A stretch of DNA of 64,000 nt from Flectonema sp. DT1601 (lineage: Eukaryota; Euglenozoa; Diplonemea; Diplonemida; Diplonemidae): positions 682,001-746,000 of the forward strand of contig OZ025796.1 in the NCBI GenBank assembly GCA_964019425.1, in the 5' to 3' direction. The position numbers and the translations under genes were made by a program. Below, piece by piece: positions 38,070 to 48,560 of this stretch; the stretch's first letter is position 1; the number at the start of each line of letters is the position of its first letter. The notes below the pieces were generated by a model that did no database searches, was not told where the DNA came from, and was given only the letters and a program-made list of their open reading frames with translations.

Positions 38070-38543
38070 ATGGGTAAGCGTAGGTCCAGGAAAGCGCCAC
38101 CCAAAAAAGCGACTGTTAAGTTGCCAACGAGTTTTGACTGCCCATTTTGTAACCACGGCGGGACTGTTGTTGTAAAGTTAGGAAAAATTGCCCAGGTGGG
38201 GTGCTTGGAGTGTAGAATATGCGGAGTGAAAAGTGAAACGAGAATAACTCACTTAACCAAAGAGATTGATGTATACTGTGAATGGATGGACAGTTGTGCG
38301 GAAGCAAACAAGGATGACGAACATGGTCTTTCGGATCTTGAAGACGATGCTGAGGAACTGAAAAGACGGAAAGTCGTATGTGTTCCTAGTGATTACTACC
38401 TCTTTCGCTTAATGTTTAACAAAATAATCAATCAACAGGATGCCCCAGCAGCTATAGCAAGCTTTTTAGAAGAGGCGGGTTCGGAAGCTTCATACGGATA
38501 CGGAGGTTTAGTTGATTCCCCGGTATGTAACATACTTCATTGA
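38070..38543 (+). CDS. ELOF1: Transcription elongation factor 1 (Elf1/ELOF1 family)
   Basis: Residues 1-83 match the small zinc-ribbon factor that rides on RNA polymerase II during elongation: a basic MGKRRSRKAPPKK start, the CPFC pair, a second Cys pair in GCLECRIC, and ITHLTKEIDVYCEWMDSC, close to the family's YLSEPVDVYSDWIDAC. The family is usually about 80-145 residues; this one has a 75-residue extension, acidic at first. A GTATGT donor at 38523 and a TTTTTCAG acceptor ending at 38570 could remove the last codons and give an immediate TGA, so the C-terminus may be six residues shorter. The upstream TTGTTTTACAG (ending 38060) could be a 5'-UTR splice acceptor. Confidence 0.88.
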   Translation: MGKRRSRKAPPKKATVKLPTSFDCPFCNHGGTVVVKLGKIAQVGCLECRICGVKSETRITHLTKEIDVYCEWMDSCAEANKDDEHGLSDLEDDAEELKRRKVVCVPSDYYLFRLMFNKIINQQDAPAAIASFLEEAGSEASYGYGGLVDSPVCNILH

Positions 38544-38775
38544 ACAGCTGCTTTTGTGTTTCTTTTTCAGTGATTCCTTAATACATATAGTAATACTTGG
38601 GATCAAGAAAAAAAAAAAAAACTCCAAAAAACAGGATGAGGATAATTAAAAGAGTCCCTTCCTAGCCTGTCTGTTACGTTCATTTGTAGTGTTAGCTATT
38701 TCACTTATTCTCGTGATATCTCGCTGAGATTCTTCTACTGTCACTTATTTGCGTCTATAGCTAAACCTTATAAAC

Positions 38776-40203
38776 ATGACTGACACCAAGAAGGATGCCA
38801 AGGACGGAGCCGAGCGTGCCGATGACAGAATTAACATCTCTGCCGCCAAGGACACCTTCTTCTACGTCGACCTTGCCAAGAAGCTCCTCAGCGATGCTGA
38901 CAAACCAGACGAGTTGGAATTGACTGGATTGGGATCATCAATCACCACTGTCGTGTCTGTAGCTGACATTCTGAGAGAGCAGGGTCTTGCCGCAGTCAGC
39001 AAGTTGGAGACTGGAATGAGTGGCCGTACCAACCACACCGCTAAGATCCAGTGCTGGGTGAAGAAGACTGAGGGATTCGATGAGATCTACAAGAAGCAGC
39101 TTGAGGAGAAGGCGGAGAAGCTGAAGGAGAGAGTGACTAACGCCAGAAACCAGGCGTTCGTATTCATCAAGCCGCATGCTGTCACTGACAAGGTGAAGGA
39201 CCTCGTGAAAGAGGGACTTGAGAGCAAGGGCATCAAGATCACCAAAGAAGGAAGCATCAAGGCCGAACAGATTGACAAGCGCAAGTACATCGATCAGCAC
39301 TACTACTCAATTGCCAGCAAGGCAACTATCTTGAAGCCAAAGGACCTGAACGTCCCAGCTGACAAGTTCAAGGAGAAGTTCGAAATCGGATGGGAAGAAG
39401 CCCTCGAGAAGGGTGTCGTCTTCAATGCGATGGACGCCTGCAAGAAGCTTGAGATTGACGCCGACGCGCTTGACACTGCCTGGGCTGCATGCAAGAAGGG
39501 AGGAAAATTGGTAAAGTTCGGTGGTGGATTCTACTGTGGTCTCGTTGAGATCGAAGGAAAGGATGCAATGTATGTATTTTTGATTTGGCTTTAAATGGTT
39601 TCTTCTTACAAGGGCTCTGGGAATTCGTTTCGCAGCAAGTGTTCCAATGATAACTGACCGTTGAGGTTCTGCGCAGGTCCTACTAAACAACACTACCACA
39701 GCTACGTGTTCAACGGATTCTTCATGTCGATGAGAAGCAAGTTCACCAAGCCAGGTCTCTCAATCCACTGGTACGCTGTTGAGTTCGAGCCTTCTGAGCT
39801 CTCATGGGAGGACTTCAGAGGAAAGTTGTTGGGACCTACCGACCCTGCTGATGCTCCAGCTGACTCCTTGAGAGGAAAGATCTTTTCCGACTGGGAGGCC
39901 CTTGGTCTTGAGGCTAAGCCAGACGTTGGTGACAACGGAGTCCACGCCTCAGCATCACCTTTTGAAGGACTTGCCGAGAGATCGAACTGGTTGAAGGAGA
40001 AGATTGAGAAGAACAACTTTGGTAAGTTGTTGATCGGAAGCGGTCTATCAAAGAAGATGATCCAGGCTTGGTCTGTTGACCCACAGGTGAAGTTCTCTGC
40101 TGATGATGCCACTAAGTCGATCTTCGACCAGTTGGAAGACCTCGACGCCCCTGCCTGTGTTGCCAAGTGTGTTGAAGTTGCTGACTTCAACAAGGAAGAA
40201 TAA
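38776..40203 (+). CDS. Alba-like domain fused to nucleoside diphosphate kinase-like domain, copy 1 (two exons)
   Basis: Exons 38776-39569 and 39702-40203 give 431 residues. The 132-bp intron has a GTATGT donor, a CTAAAC branch-like site and a CCACAG acceptor, and the junction reads GKDAI-YVFNGFF. Residues about 25-100 look like an Alba nucleic-acid-binding fold (ELELTGLGSSITTVVSVADIL). From about 115 an NDPK-like domain begins (FVFIKPHAV), interrupted by a large insert. It closes with RGKLLGPTDPADAPADSLRGK and the GVHASAS block, whose His346 matches the NDPK phospho-His. NDPKs move the gamma-phosphate between nucleotides, so activity is plausible but the insert makes it uncertain. Codons are strongly biased to C/G endings (AAG, GAC, CTC), as in highly expressed genes. 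Confidence 0.82.
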
Positions 40204-40993
40204 AAATATTTTTTCGGTTCAACACGAGTTGAAAACAAAAAAAGACTAAAGAGAAAAAAGAAAAGAACTTATGGGACAAATGAGGGAAAGCAAGAATTCG
40301 GGTACCTAATTTTTTAGTGTGCACGTGTTATCGCAAACGATCGCTCTAATTATTTAGTCTGATTTAATGAACTCTGTCATTGGCAAGTAAATAATAGAAG
40401 GGTACACAATCTAATCAGCCTTTTATTTTACAGGTGGCCAATATAACTAATCTGGAGGAGTTTTTAGGGACGGTCTTCGGGTGTGCATACCAAACTCGTA
40501 ATTTTGCCATCTTTGTTTTTTTGTAGGTTACGATTAACCATCATGACTCAGGACGTCGTACTCTGGACATGGTTCACCATCTTTCGGGTTCCAACAAATG
40601 TACTTTACCTCAAATCTTTCCGTACTTTTCCAATAGATCAGAACCGGGTTGGCTGTGCTGCTTACGCCCCGAGCCTTGCACGTGCTGGCTCCTTGGTCTG
40701 TGTTTCAGGAACCTAGTGCGACTGAATGCGAGACTTGGATAGCAACTTTTCCGCGGGATCGAAGTCTTTCACAAGCGCGCACTAATACGGAGCTTTGCTC
40801 TCGTATACATAATATTATATTCGGATTGATGAGGAGCATCGTTTCATACTGCAATTTCAGGCTTTCTCAGGTTGATTCAATCGCAAAAACAACATATTTT
40901 GCGTTTTTACGTTAGCTGCGCTGTTTTCTTTTCTGTTAATAAATCGATAAATCTCTTCCGTGTTTTTCAGTTCCTAAACACTTTTCCTACAAA
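40204..40993. other. Intergenic region between Alba-NDPK copies 1 and 2
   Basis: No gene seen. It shares nothing obvious with the regions upstream of copies 1 or 3. A polypyrimidine-AG (GTGTTTTTCAG ending 40970) just before the copy 2 ATG could be a 5'-UTR or trans-splice acceptor. Confidence 0.5.
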
Positions 40994-42421
40994 ATGACTG
41001 ACACCAAGAAGGATGCCAAGGACGGAGCCGAGCGTGCCGATGACAGAATTAACATCTCTGCCGCCAAGGACACCTTCTTCTACGTCGACCTTGCCAAGAA
41101 GCTCCTCAGCGATGCTGACAAACCAGACGAGTTGGAATTGACTGGATTGGGATCATCAATCACCACTGTCGTGTCTGTAGCTGACATTCTGAGAGAGCAG
41201 GGTCTTGCCGCAGTCAGCAAGTTGGAGACTGGAATGAGTGGCCGTACCAACCACACCGCTAAGATCCAGTGCTGGGTGAAGAAGACTGAGGGATTCGATG
41301 AGATCTACAAGAAGCAGCTTGAGGAGAAGGCGGAGAAGCTGAAGGAGAGAGTGACTAACGCCAGAAACCAGGCGTTCGTATTCATCAAGCCGCATGCTGT
41401 CACTGACAAGGTGAAGGACCTCGTGAAAGAGGGACTTGAGAGCAAGGGCATCAAGATCACCAAAGAAGGAAGCATCAAGGCCGAACAGATTGACAAGCGC
41501 AAGTACATCGATCAGCACTACTACTCAATTGCCAGCAAGGCAACTATCTTGAAGCCAAAGGACCTGAACGTCCCAGCTGACAAGTTCAAGGAGAAGTTCG
41601 AAATCGGATGGGAAGAAGCCCTCGAGAAGGGTGTCGTCTTCAATGCGATGGACGCCTGCAAGAAGCTTGAGATTGACGCCGACGCGCTTGACACTGCCTG
41701 GGCTGCATGCAAGAAGGGAGGAAAATTGGTAAAGTTCGGTGGTGGATTCTACTGTGGTCTCGTTGAGATCGAAGGAAAGGATGCAATGTATGTATTTTTG
41801 ATTTGGCTTTAAATGGTTTCTTCTTACAAGGGCTCTGGGAATTCGTTTCGCAGCAAGTGTTCCAATGATAACTGACCGTTGAGGTTCTGCGCAGGTCCTA
41901 CTAAACAACACTACCACAGCTACGTGTTCAACGGATTCTTCATGTCGATGAGAAGCAAGTTCACCAAGCCAGGTCTCTCAATCCACTGGTACGCTGTTGA
42001 GTTCGAGCCTTCTGAGCTCTCATGGGAGGACTTCAGAGGAAAGTTGTTGGGACCTACCGACCCTGCTGATGCTCCAGCTGACTCCTTGAGAGGAAAGATC
42101 TTTTCCGACTGGGAGGCCCTTGGTCTTGAGGCTAAGCCAGACGTTGGTGACAACGGAGTCCACGCCTCAGCATCGCCTTTTGAAGGACTTGCCGAGAGAT
42201 CGAACTGGTTGAAGGAGAAGATTGAGAAGAACAACTTTGGTAAGTTGTTGATCGGAAGCGGTCTATCAAAGAAGATGATCCAGGCTTGGTCTGTTGACCC
42301 ACAGGTGAAGTTCTCTGCTGATGATGCCACTAAGTCGATCTTCGACCAGTTGGAAGACCTCGACGCCCCTGCCTGTGTTGCCAAGTGCGTTGAAGTTGCT
42401 GACTTCAACAAGGAAGAATAA
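40994..42421 (+). CDS. Alba-NDPK fusion protein, copy 2 (two exons)
   Basis: Exons 40994-41787 and 41920-42421, intron 41788-41919. The predicted 431-residue protein is the same as copy 1. By eye the DNA from ATG to stop, intron included, differs from copy 1 at only two silent positions (A to G at about 42176; T to C at about 42388). Identity begins within a base or two of the ATG and ends at TAAAA, and the flanks are unrelated. Function as for copy 1. Confidence 0.82.
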
Positions 42422-42704
42422 AAGCAATCAAGAACACGTTAACTGACTTAATTTTTTGTTTTGCGGAATTTCCTTGTTTCATTAACTTGTACAACCAAGA
42501 TAAGTGCAGCACCAAACCGATTAGTTACCTGCAATCTATTCCGTTCCCCCTCCTCCCCTTTTTTTCTTCTTATTCTTTGGGCTTACAGCTCTTTTAGGGG
42601 TTTCTGGGTGATTAAGAGACAAAACTCTCAGTCGGGATGTTTATGTCTGCAAGTAAACTGTTTTTCTTTATCCACAATAGTAACTGCAAAACTAAGTATT
42701 TAAC
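42422..42704. other. Intergenic region and promoter of Alba-NDPK copy 3
   Basis: 283 bp with no coding signal. It must hold the copy 2 terminator and the copy 3 promoter. The pyrimidine-rich tract at 42541-42570 is the only distinct feature. Confidence 0.4.
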
Positions 42705-44135
42705 ATGTCTGACGACAAGAAGGATACCAAGAAGGGAGGGGCTGAGCGTGCCGACGACAGAATTAACATTGCGGGAGGAAAAGACACCTTCTTCTACGTC
42801 GACCTTGCCAAGAAGCTCCTCAGCGATGCTGACAAACCAGACGAGTTGGAATTGACTGGATTGGGATCATCAATTACCTCCGTAGTTTCCGTTGCTGACA
42901 TTCTGAGGGAGCAGGGTCTTGCCGCAGTCAGCAAGTTGGAGACTGGAATGAGTGGCCGTACCAACCACACCGCTAAGATCCAGTGCTGGGTGAAGAAGAC
43001 TGAGGGATTCGATGAGATCTACAAGAAGCAGCTTGAGGAGAAGGCGGAGAAGCTGAAGGAGAGAGTGACTAACGCCAGAAACCAGGCGTTCGTATTCATC
43101 AAGCCGCATGCTGTCACTGACAAGGTGAAGGACCTCGTGAAAGAGGGACTTGAGAGCAAGGGCATCAAGATCACCAAAGAAGGAAGCATCAAGGCCGAAC
43201 AGATTGACAAGCGCAAGTACATCGATCAGCACTACTACTCAATTGCCAGCAAGGCAACTATCTTGAAGCCAAAGGACCTGAACGTCCCAGCTGACAAGTT
43301 CAAGGAGAAGTTCGAAATCGGATGGGAAGAAGCCCTCGAGAAGGGTGTCGTCTTCAATGCGATGGACGCCTGCAAGAAGCTTGAGATTGACGCCGACGCG
43401 CTTGACACTGCCTGGGCTGCATGCAAGAAGGGAGGAAAATTGGTAAAGTTCGGTGGTGGATTCTACTGTGGTCTCGTTGAGATCGAAGGAAAGGATGCAA
43501 TGTATGTATTTTTGATTTGGCTTTAAATGGTTTCTTCTTACAAGGGCTCTGGGAATTCGTTTCGCAGCAAGTGTTCCAATGATAACTGACCGTTGAGGTT
43601 CTGCGCAGGTCCTACTAAACAACACTACCACAGCTACGTGTTCAACGGATTCTTCATGTCGATGAGAAGCAAGTTCACCAAGCCAGGTCTCTCAATCCAC
43701 TGGTACGCTGTTGAGTTCGAGCCTTCTGAGCTCTCATGGGAGGACTTCAGAGGAAAGTTGTTGGGACCTACCGACCCTGCTGATGCTCCAGCTGACTCCT
43801 TGAGAGGAAAGATCTTTTCCGACTGGGAGGCCCTTGGTCTTGAGGCTAAGCCAGACGTTGGTGACAACGGAGTCCACGCCTCAGCATCACCTTTTGAAGG
43901 ACTTGCCGAGAGATCGAACTGGTTGAAGGAGAAGATTGAGAAGAACAACTTTGGTAAGTTGTTGATCGGAAGCGGTCTATCAAAGAAGATGATCCAGGCT
44001 TGGTCTGTTGACCCACAGGTGAAGTTCTCTGCTGATGATGCCACTAAGTCGATCTTCGACCAGTTGGAAGACCTCGACGCCCCTGCCTGTGTTGCCAAGT
44101 GCGTTGAAGTTGCTGACTTCAACAAGGAAGAATAA
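42705..44135 (+). CDS. Alba-NDPK fusion protein, copy 3, with divergent N-terminus (two exons)
   Basis: Exons 42705-43501 and 43634-44135, intron 43502-43633, 432 residues. The first 30 residues differ from copies 1 and 2 (MSDDKKDTKKGGAERAD; NIAGGKDTFF versus NISAAKDTFF). A second patch at about 42873-42915 differs at synonymous or near-synonymous sites. Between and after these patches the DNA, including the intron, is essentially identical to the other copies. In exon 2 it has the copy 1 base at one variable site and the copy 2 base at the other, a mosaic. Function as for copy 1. Confidence 0.82.
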
Positions 44136-44620
44136 AAACCCAAACCTGGTAATTAATTGGTAATTTTTTTTTTTTTTTTTTTTTTTTTGGGTTTCCTTGA
44201 AGTTATATATCGAACGCTCGACTCACCCACACGCCCAATCCACAAAGCAATGAACAATAACATTCTTATTCTTAAATACTCTATAATTTCATTTCCTACT
44301 TTGCAATTCTTAAAAGAAACGGAAGACGACGAAGATAGTAAGTTAGGGAAAATTACTGCCATGGGATGGTTTTGTTGTGGCGATCCTCTGCAGTTTTCTA
44401 ATCCTTTTTTCTTTGCGTTCACAGAGTCGAATAATGAAGTGTCGCAGTAAGGAAGACATGAGCAGCTGATGTCACAGTAACTTTGTGATATTTCACAAGG
44501 GCAAGATAGCGTTTTCTTTTTTTTTTTTTTTACCATACTTTATGATCAGAAAAGTTGATTGTAGTGCTCAAGTAGTATTTCATTGCTCAGCACTTCAGAA
44601 GAAATGTCGCTACTCAGGCA
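44136..44620. other. Spacer between Alba-NDPK copy 3 and the acyltransferase
   Basis: Holds a T-run (44164-44189) about 30 bp after the copy 3 stop and a second T-run at 44517-44532. No supported gene; missing 5' exons of the acyltransferase could lie here, but I cannot place them. Confidence 0.4.
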
Positions 44621-46519
44621 ATGAATCTGTGTTATACCAACTCGGGACTTCAGCACTTGTCGTTGTTTGACTGCTTGGAGAACGATTTTATGATCAGTGA
44701 CAGGGGGTGGAGCGGAAACAGATCAAAGTGGTGTCAGCTCAGCGAGGTAAACGCTACGGGAGTCACAAGCAAATGTTTCCCAAAAGAATGCTCTCAGTGG
44801 GATATTGCATCGTGGTACTGGTTTCGGAATGGGAATCAAACTACATATGAAAGTGTGGCAATTCGGTGCTCTGATGCTGGTGGGATGGAGTGGACAGCAG
44901 TGGCAGGGATGACGTTTTTTGTGATGTTCGTTTTGATCTGCTTACCAATCATCGCTACGGTTTATCTCCATTACTTCACAGCTACTAAATCGCCTTCCGA
45001 GTACAATATCATCTCACAACTGCTTTGTTGTTGGGACCTGCGAGTTTCGTTCACCGACTTGTGTGAAGTCCGCGGGGGCAGCGGTACTATCTTTCTGGAT
45101 GCTTTTAGGGTCTTTAGCATGGCCTGGATTATTATGGGACACAATTACTCATTCTCACTGTTGGCTTACACCAATAGAGGATATGCACTCGCACAACTTG
45201 CAAGTCGTTATAATATTATAGCTGATAACAACACTTCAAACCTCGCTGTGGCCACTTTTTTCTGGATTGGTGGATACCTAGGTACCACTAGTATGCTGCG
45301 CCGACTTTCATCAAAAACTTCACCCTCTGGCCTTTTGGAACATGCAAAATTCTTCACCAAAGGGTACTTTAACCGTTATCTTCGCACTGTACCAATGCTT
45401 TTAAACTGTATTGTGTTTGCTTGGGTAATCATTCCGAGACTTGGATCAGGATTGAACTGGGGTCAGTATTTTCATTATCTCTCCCCGGACCACTATGACT
45501 GTGAGAAAAATTGGTGGAGGGATTTGCTTTTCATAAACACATACTGGATGGGGTTTTGCCTTCCTTGGGCTTGGTACATAACAACTGATTTTCATTTCGC
45601 TTTGCTGTTGCCAATATTGGTCGTTCCCTTTGTCTATGTGTCTCGGAAAGCTGGATTTTCTACTTCAATCGTGTGTATGATAGCCGCATTACTAAACACC
45701 GCATATTTTGAGAGCTACGTAAAAGCGAATTCACGGGCTTCGTCATTTATATGGGGGTTGATATTGGCATCAGTAGTTGATTTCTTGAAAGAAAAGGAGG
45801 TGAACGAATCTAAACTGAAGGGCTGCCAAGTCGTAGTGGCAAACAAAGAGGTTGATGAGACCTTGGATAATAGCGAGATTCCTGTAGTGACTGATGCATC
45901 GATATTTGATGTATTTTCGGTGAAATTATTTAACAACATGGTTGTGCGAATGACTTGCTACGTCCTTAGTGGGATTCTTCTGTGGTATGTGATAGTATCA
46001 CATCACCTAGTTGGTCGTCCGGGGGAAGGTGGGTTTTCAGCTGAACGAATCAGAGTTCATCTTGTAATGAGAGAACTGCTCTGGGGATTAGCTTTAAATC
46101 TTCTAGGGATACCATTCATTCTCGGTCATGGTGGGATTATACGAAGAGCTTTGTCGCATCCATTTTGGTGTATTGCGGGAAAACTTACATTTGGTGCTTA
46201 TCTGTCTCACCCTGTTATTCTCGTTGTTTGTATTGCTCTGTCTCCAGAAGTAGTTTACTCAAAGTCGTTTTCATATATTGAGTGGTGGGGTGTTTGCGTT
46301 GCTTCCTACACGGCAGCTGTCTTCCTCTGGCATATCATCGAGCGCCCAGCTTCAGCAATTGTCACTTTGATTGGTCGTAGCATAACATTCAAAGTCGGGG
46401 TTCTAATCGCTGCGTCTGGAATATTGTTGTTGTTGGTTTTTGGGCTGGTGGTGAGTCCCCATGTTGGTGACATTGACCCCCTTAAGTCTCCTATTTATCA
46501 TTATGAAGATTCTGCCTAA
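44621..46519 (+). CDS. NRF-6-like membrane acyltransferase (acyltransferase-3 family)
   Basis: 632 residues. Residues 1-85 are a Cys-rich, probably luminal or extracellular domain (WCQLSEVNATG, KCFPKECSQWDIASW), as in NRF-6/NDG-4 proteins. A first membrane helix lies at about 92-115. From about 150 the acyltransferase-3 domain starts with FRVFSMAWIIMGHNYSF, whose RVxS...GH pattern is the family hallmark, followed by ATFFWIGGYLGTTSM and about ten hydrophobic segments to residue 620. Such proteins move acyl groups across or within membranes; the substrate is unknown. The ATG at 44621 lacks an obvious signal peptide, so an upstream exon with one may be missing. No introns are needed within the frame. 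Confidence 0.85.
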   Translation: MNLCYTNSGLQHLSLFDCLENDFMISDRGWSGNRSKWCQLSEVNATGVTSKCFPKECSQWDIASWYWFRNGNQTTYESVAIRCSDAGGMEWTAVAGMTFFVMFVLICLPIIATVYLHYFTATKSPSEYNIISQLLCCWDLRVSFTDLCEVRGGSGTIFLDAFRVFSMAWIIMGHNYSFSLLAYTNRGYALAQLASRYNIIADNNTSNLAVATFFWIGGYLGTTSMLRRLSSKTSPSGLLEHAKFFTKGYFNRYLRTVPMLLNCIVFAWVIIPRLGSGLNWGQYFHYLSPDHYDCEKNWWRDLLFINTYWMGFCLPWAWYITTDFHFALLLPILVVPFVYVSRKAGFSTSIVCMIAALLNTAYFESYVKANSRASSFIWGLILASVVDFLKEKEVNESKLKGCQVVVANKEVDETLDNSEIPVVTDASIFDVFSVKLFNNMVVRMTCYVLSGILLWYVIVSHHLVGRPGEGGFSAERIRVHLVMRELLWGLALNLLGIPFILGHGGIIRRALSHPFWCIAGKLTFGAYLSHPVILVVCIALSPEVVYSKSFSYIEWWGVCVASYTAAVFLWHIIERPASAIVTLIGRSITFKVGVLIAASGILLLLVFGLVVSPHVGDIDPLKSPIYHYEDSA

Positions 46520-47109
46520 AAGCATGGATGACAATATGACTCTATTACTTTACTGCTGGTTACTAAACAAAATATGTCAATTTGTACCACTATTTAATTG
46601 CTGTTTCGTTTTCCTCTCCATTTGCTTTGGGACACTTGCAAGAAGGTGCTTGTTCTTCTGTGTCGACGCATTCCTTTCTATATTTAGTGAAATCGAGCTT
46701 TTTTTCTTCACTGCTCTCTTTCGCTCTCTCCGCATGAATATGCATTTCCTTGCCTTTCCAGGTGATGATTGATAGATGTTTGTATCCGTGCAATCCCGCT
46801 CATTTTTTCTTTGTTTATTCAGGTGATGTACAAGTCGGGTTTTCGTATCACTGGTGTCATCGCATATAAAGAGACCGACTGGATGACGGAAAAGGGAGTA
46901 CTGGATGTATTTTTTATGTTGGTAAAAACCATGGGCAAAGTAGTTGAAGACCTTGTCGCTTATCGATACAGGTGTGCTCCGACAAGGTTTTCTCGGTACA
47001 AGCTTTTCGTCAGGTTGCTGCGACGTGGGCATGGAATTTGGACGGATCTTGCTGGGGAAGAAAGAGTCATCCTTCTAATTGGCGTTGTTTGGGCAGCTTA
47101 AGTGCATTT
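46520..47109. other. Intergenic region, no gene supported
   Basis: Contains forward frames of 100-110 codons (46461-46772, 46769-47101) without domain, bias or homology to anything in the window. Read as 3' UTR and spacer of the acyltransferase gene. Confidence 0.4.
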
Positions 47110-47345
47110 AAACGTGCCTTTAAGCGGCACCAACACTATTAATAACACCATCAGCCACCTTCTCCACAATCCTGATCGCCTCTGTCAGGGTTTGGGGCAG
47201 GTGACTTATTGCCCCTCTCTTGATTGAGTGTGCGGTGTGCTGCTTCATCTTCTTGTCCTTCTGGGATTCCTTCACCAATTTTGAAGTATCCCACGGCAGT
47301 TCTTCGAAATTGCCCACTATTCCCGGCAGTATTTTGATCTCTTCC
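47110..47345 (-). mobile_element. YR retroelement fossil: recombinase fragment
   Basis: The minus strand encodes a piece closely related to the recombinase of the 52.8-58.2 kb element (shared EEIKIL, SKLV and TAHSIKRGAISHL blocks). It is a broken relic, abutting a LINE-C fragment. Confidence 0.8.
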
Positions 47346-47356
47346 TGGGCTTGGGG

Positions 47357-47476
47357 GCTATGGACCTTTTCTTGAGCTGAACGGCTAAAACCTGCTGACC
47401 TGAACTTGAGGAAGATAGCTAGAAAGATCACCGGCTGCGGCTTCAACACAAGGTCCCTTCCGTTGCTGTGGGAGGT
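47357..47476 (+). mobile_element. LINE-C fragment C3
   Basis: About 120 bp matching LINE-C1 11691-11810 (shared run AAGATCACCGGCTGCGGC), with a few differences. It lacks both element ends, so it is a deletion relic or template-switch filler between YR pieces. Confidence 0.85.
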
Positions 47477-47762
47477 AATTAGCCTTCCTATACTGTATGC
47501 ACCTGGGAAAGAGAAGTATACTTAATTGAATGAACATGCAGTTAACAAGTCTGAGATCGCTTAGAAGAATCTACACTGTGCAGATTACTTCTGCGTAGGG
47601 GTTGTGCCGGGCCGTTTCGATTCGACGGGACACCGGCGGGGGAAGGGTGGGACTTAATTTAAATATAAGTTTTCTTGTGATGAAGACACGGGGTGTGAGA
47701 ACTGATAAAGGGACAGAAATATTTGATATCGTCAGAAAACTAATAGAGACATTGACTTATAT
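47477..47762 (-). repeat. YR element terminal repeat modules, inverted relative to the 57.7-58.2 kb copy
   Basis: The reverse complement contains module X (CCCTTTATCAGTTCTCACAC to TTTAAATTAAG) followed by module Y (CCGTCGAATCGAAACGGCCC to GTATAGGAAG). At 57.68-58.17 kb the order is Y, spacer, X. The X-Y junction seen here suits the split direct repeats of DIRS/Ngaro-type elements. Confidence 0.75.
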
Positions 47763-47763
47763 A

Positions 47764-48153
47764 CTGTAAAGGGAAATATTCTTGTGGGGAAAAACCCGCG
47801 AGTTTTTATTATTTTTTCTAAATCCGCGAGAATATTTCCCCCCGGGAATATTTCCCTGCAAGCATACTTTTTTTCCAGCCATTTTTTTTGTTCTTTTTTG
47901 TGAAAATATGTGTGCTACGAAGGAAAGTTTCAGCAAGAATTATTCTTGTTGTGCAGTATGGTAGTTTTTTATTGTGTTTGCTCGATAAATAATGCTTTGT
48001 TCCACCTGGCACTCGATGGAAGCACAAAGGTTTCTTAGATTCTTGATCAACTGACTGACTTTCGCAAAAATCCTCGGGGAAATATTCTCGCGGATTTGGA
48101 GATTTTTTTTCAAACTCGCGGGTTTTTCACCACAAGAATATTTCCCTTTACAG
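47764..48153. mobile_element. MITE, 390 bp, Tc1/mariner-like, TA target duplication
   Basis: Terminal inverted repeats of about 80 bp begin CTGTAAAGGGAAATATTC and end with its reverse complement, with a TA on each side (47762-47763 and 48154-48155). A second inner part of the repeat is AAATCCGCGAGAATATTTCCC. The interior has no coding frame, so it is non-autonomous. It inserted at the edge of the YR repeat module. Confidence 0.85.
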
Positions 48154-48189
48154 TAAATAAAAAGAAACCATGTACCAGAGCCTCTGTCC

Positions 48190-48560
48190 TTCTCGAACTC
48201 ATTACTGCTGCCCACCTTTTGACATCCCGGTGGCTGCAGATGGGTCACCTACTGGGTTGCTTCATCTTCTTCCGTCTTTGGTGCTTGAGGTGCTGCCCCC
48301 CCTACTGGCCCTTGCTGAGTTGTGGTAGACCTCTTCTTCAGACCCTCTAATTCCTGCATGATACTTTGTATTACGGCTGCCTGTTGTTCCTGATGGACCT
48401 GCTGTTGTTGATTGATACTTTGGAACAATGCTGTATTCTGGTTCTGCTCTTGTACTGATCTTGTTGTTGCTGTGTGAGCTGCTGGATGATGTTATGTCAC
48501 CAACCTATCCGACCCTTGGATATCCGCTCGCTCATCCGGCGGCGCTCTGGTTGGTGTCTT
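48190..48560 (-). mobile_element. YR retroelement fossil: gag-like fragment
   Basis: The minus strand encodes a Gln-rich stretch (VIQSIMQELEGLKK) parallel to the gag-like ORF of the 52.8-58.2 kb element (VIQKILQEIADLKNG). Further sequence at 48500-48555 matches 53010-53070 in reverse. A broken relic of the same family, older than the main copy. Confidence 0.75.

Noticed and set aside
39307-39699. 130-codon minus-strand ORF repeated in all three Alba-NDPK loci
   Set aside because: Shadow of the exon and intron; its conservation follows from the identity of the copies, and it has no homology of its own.
39661-39701. Exon 2 of Alba-NDPK starting at the CAG before GTCCTACT (39676)
   Set aside because: That acceptor does not keep the frame with the GTATGT donor. 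The CCACAG at 39701 does, and TACTAAAC just upstream makes a good branch site.
46769-47101. 110-codon forward ORF after the acyltransferase
   Set aside because: No domain, odd composition and no clear start context; treated as chance.
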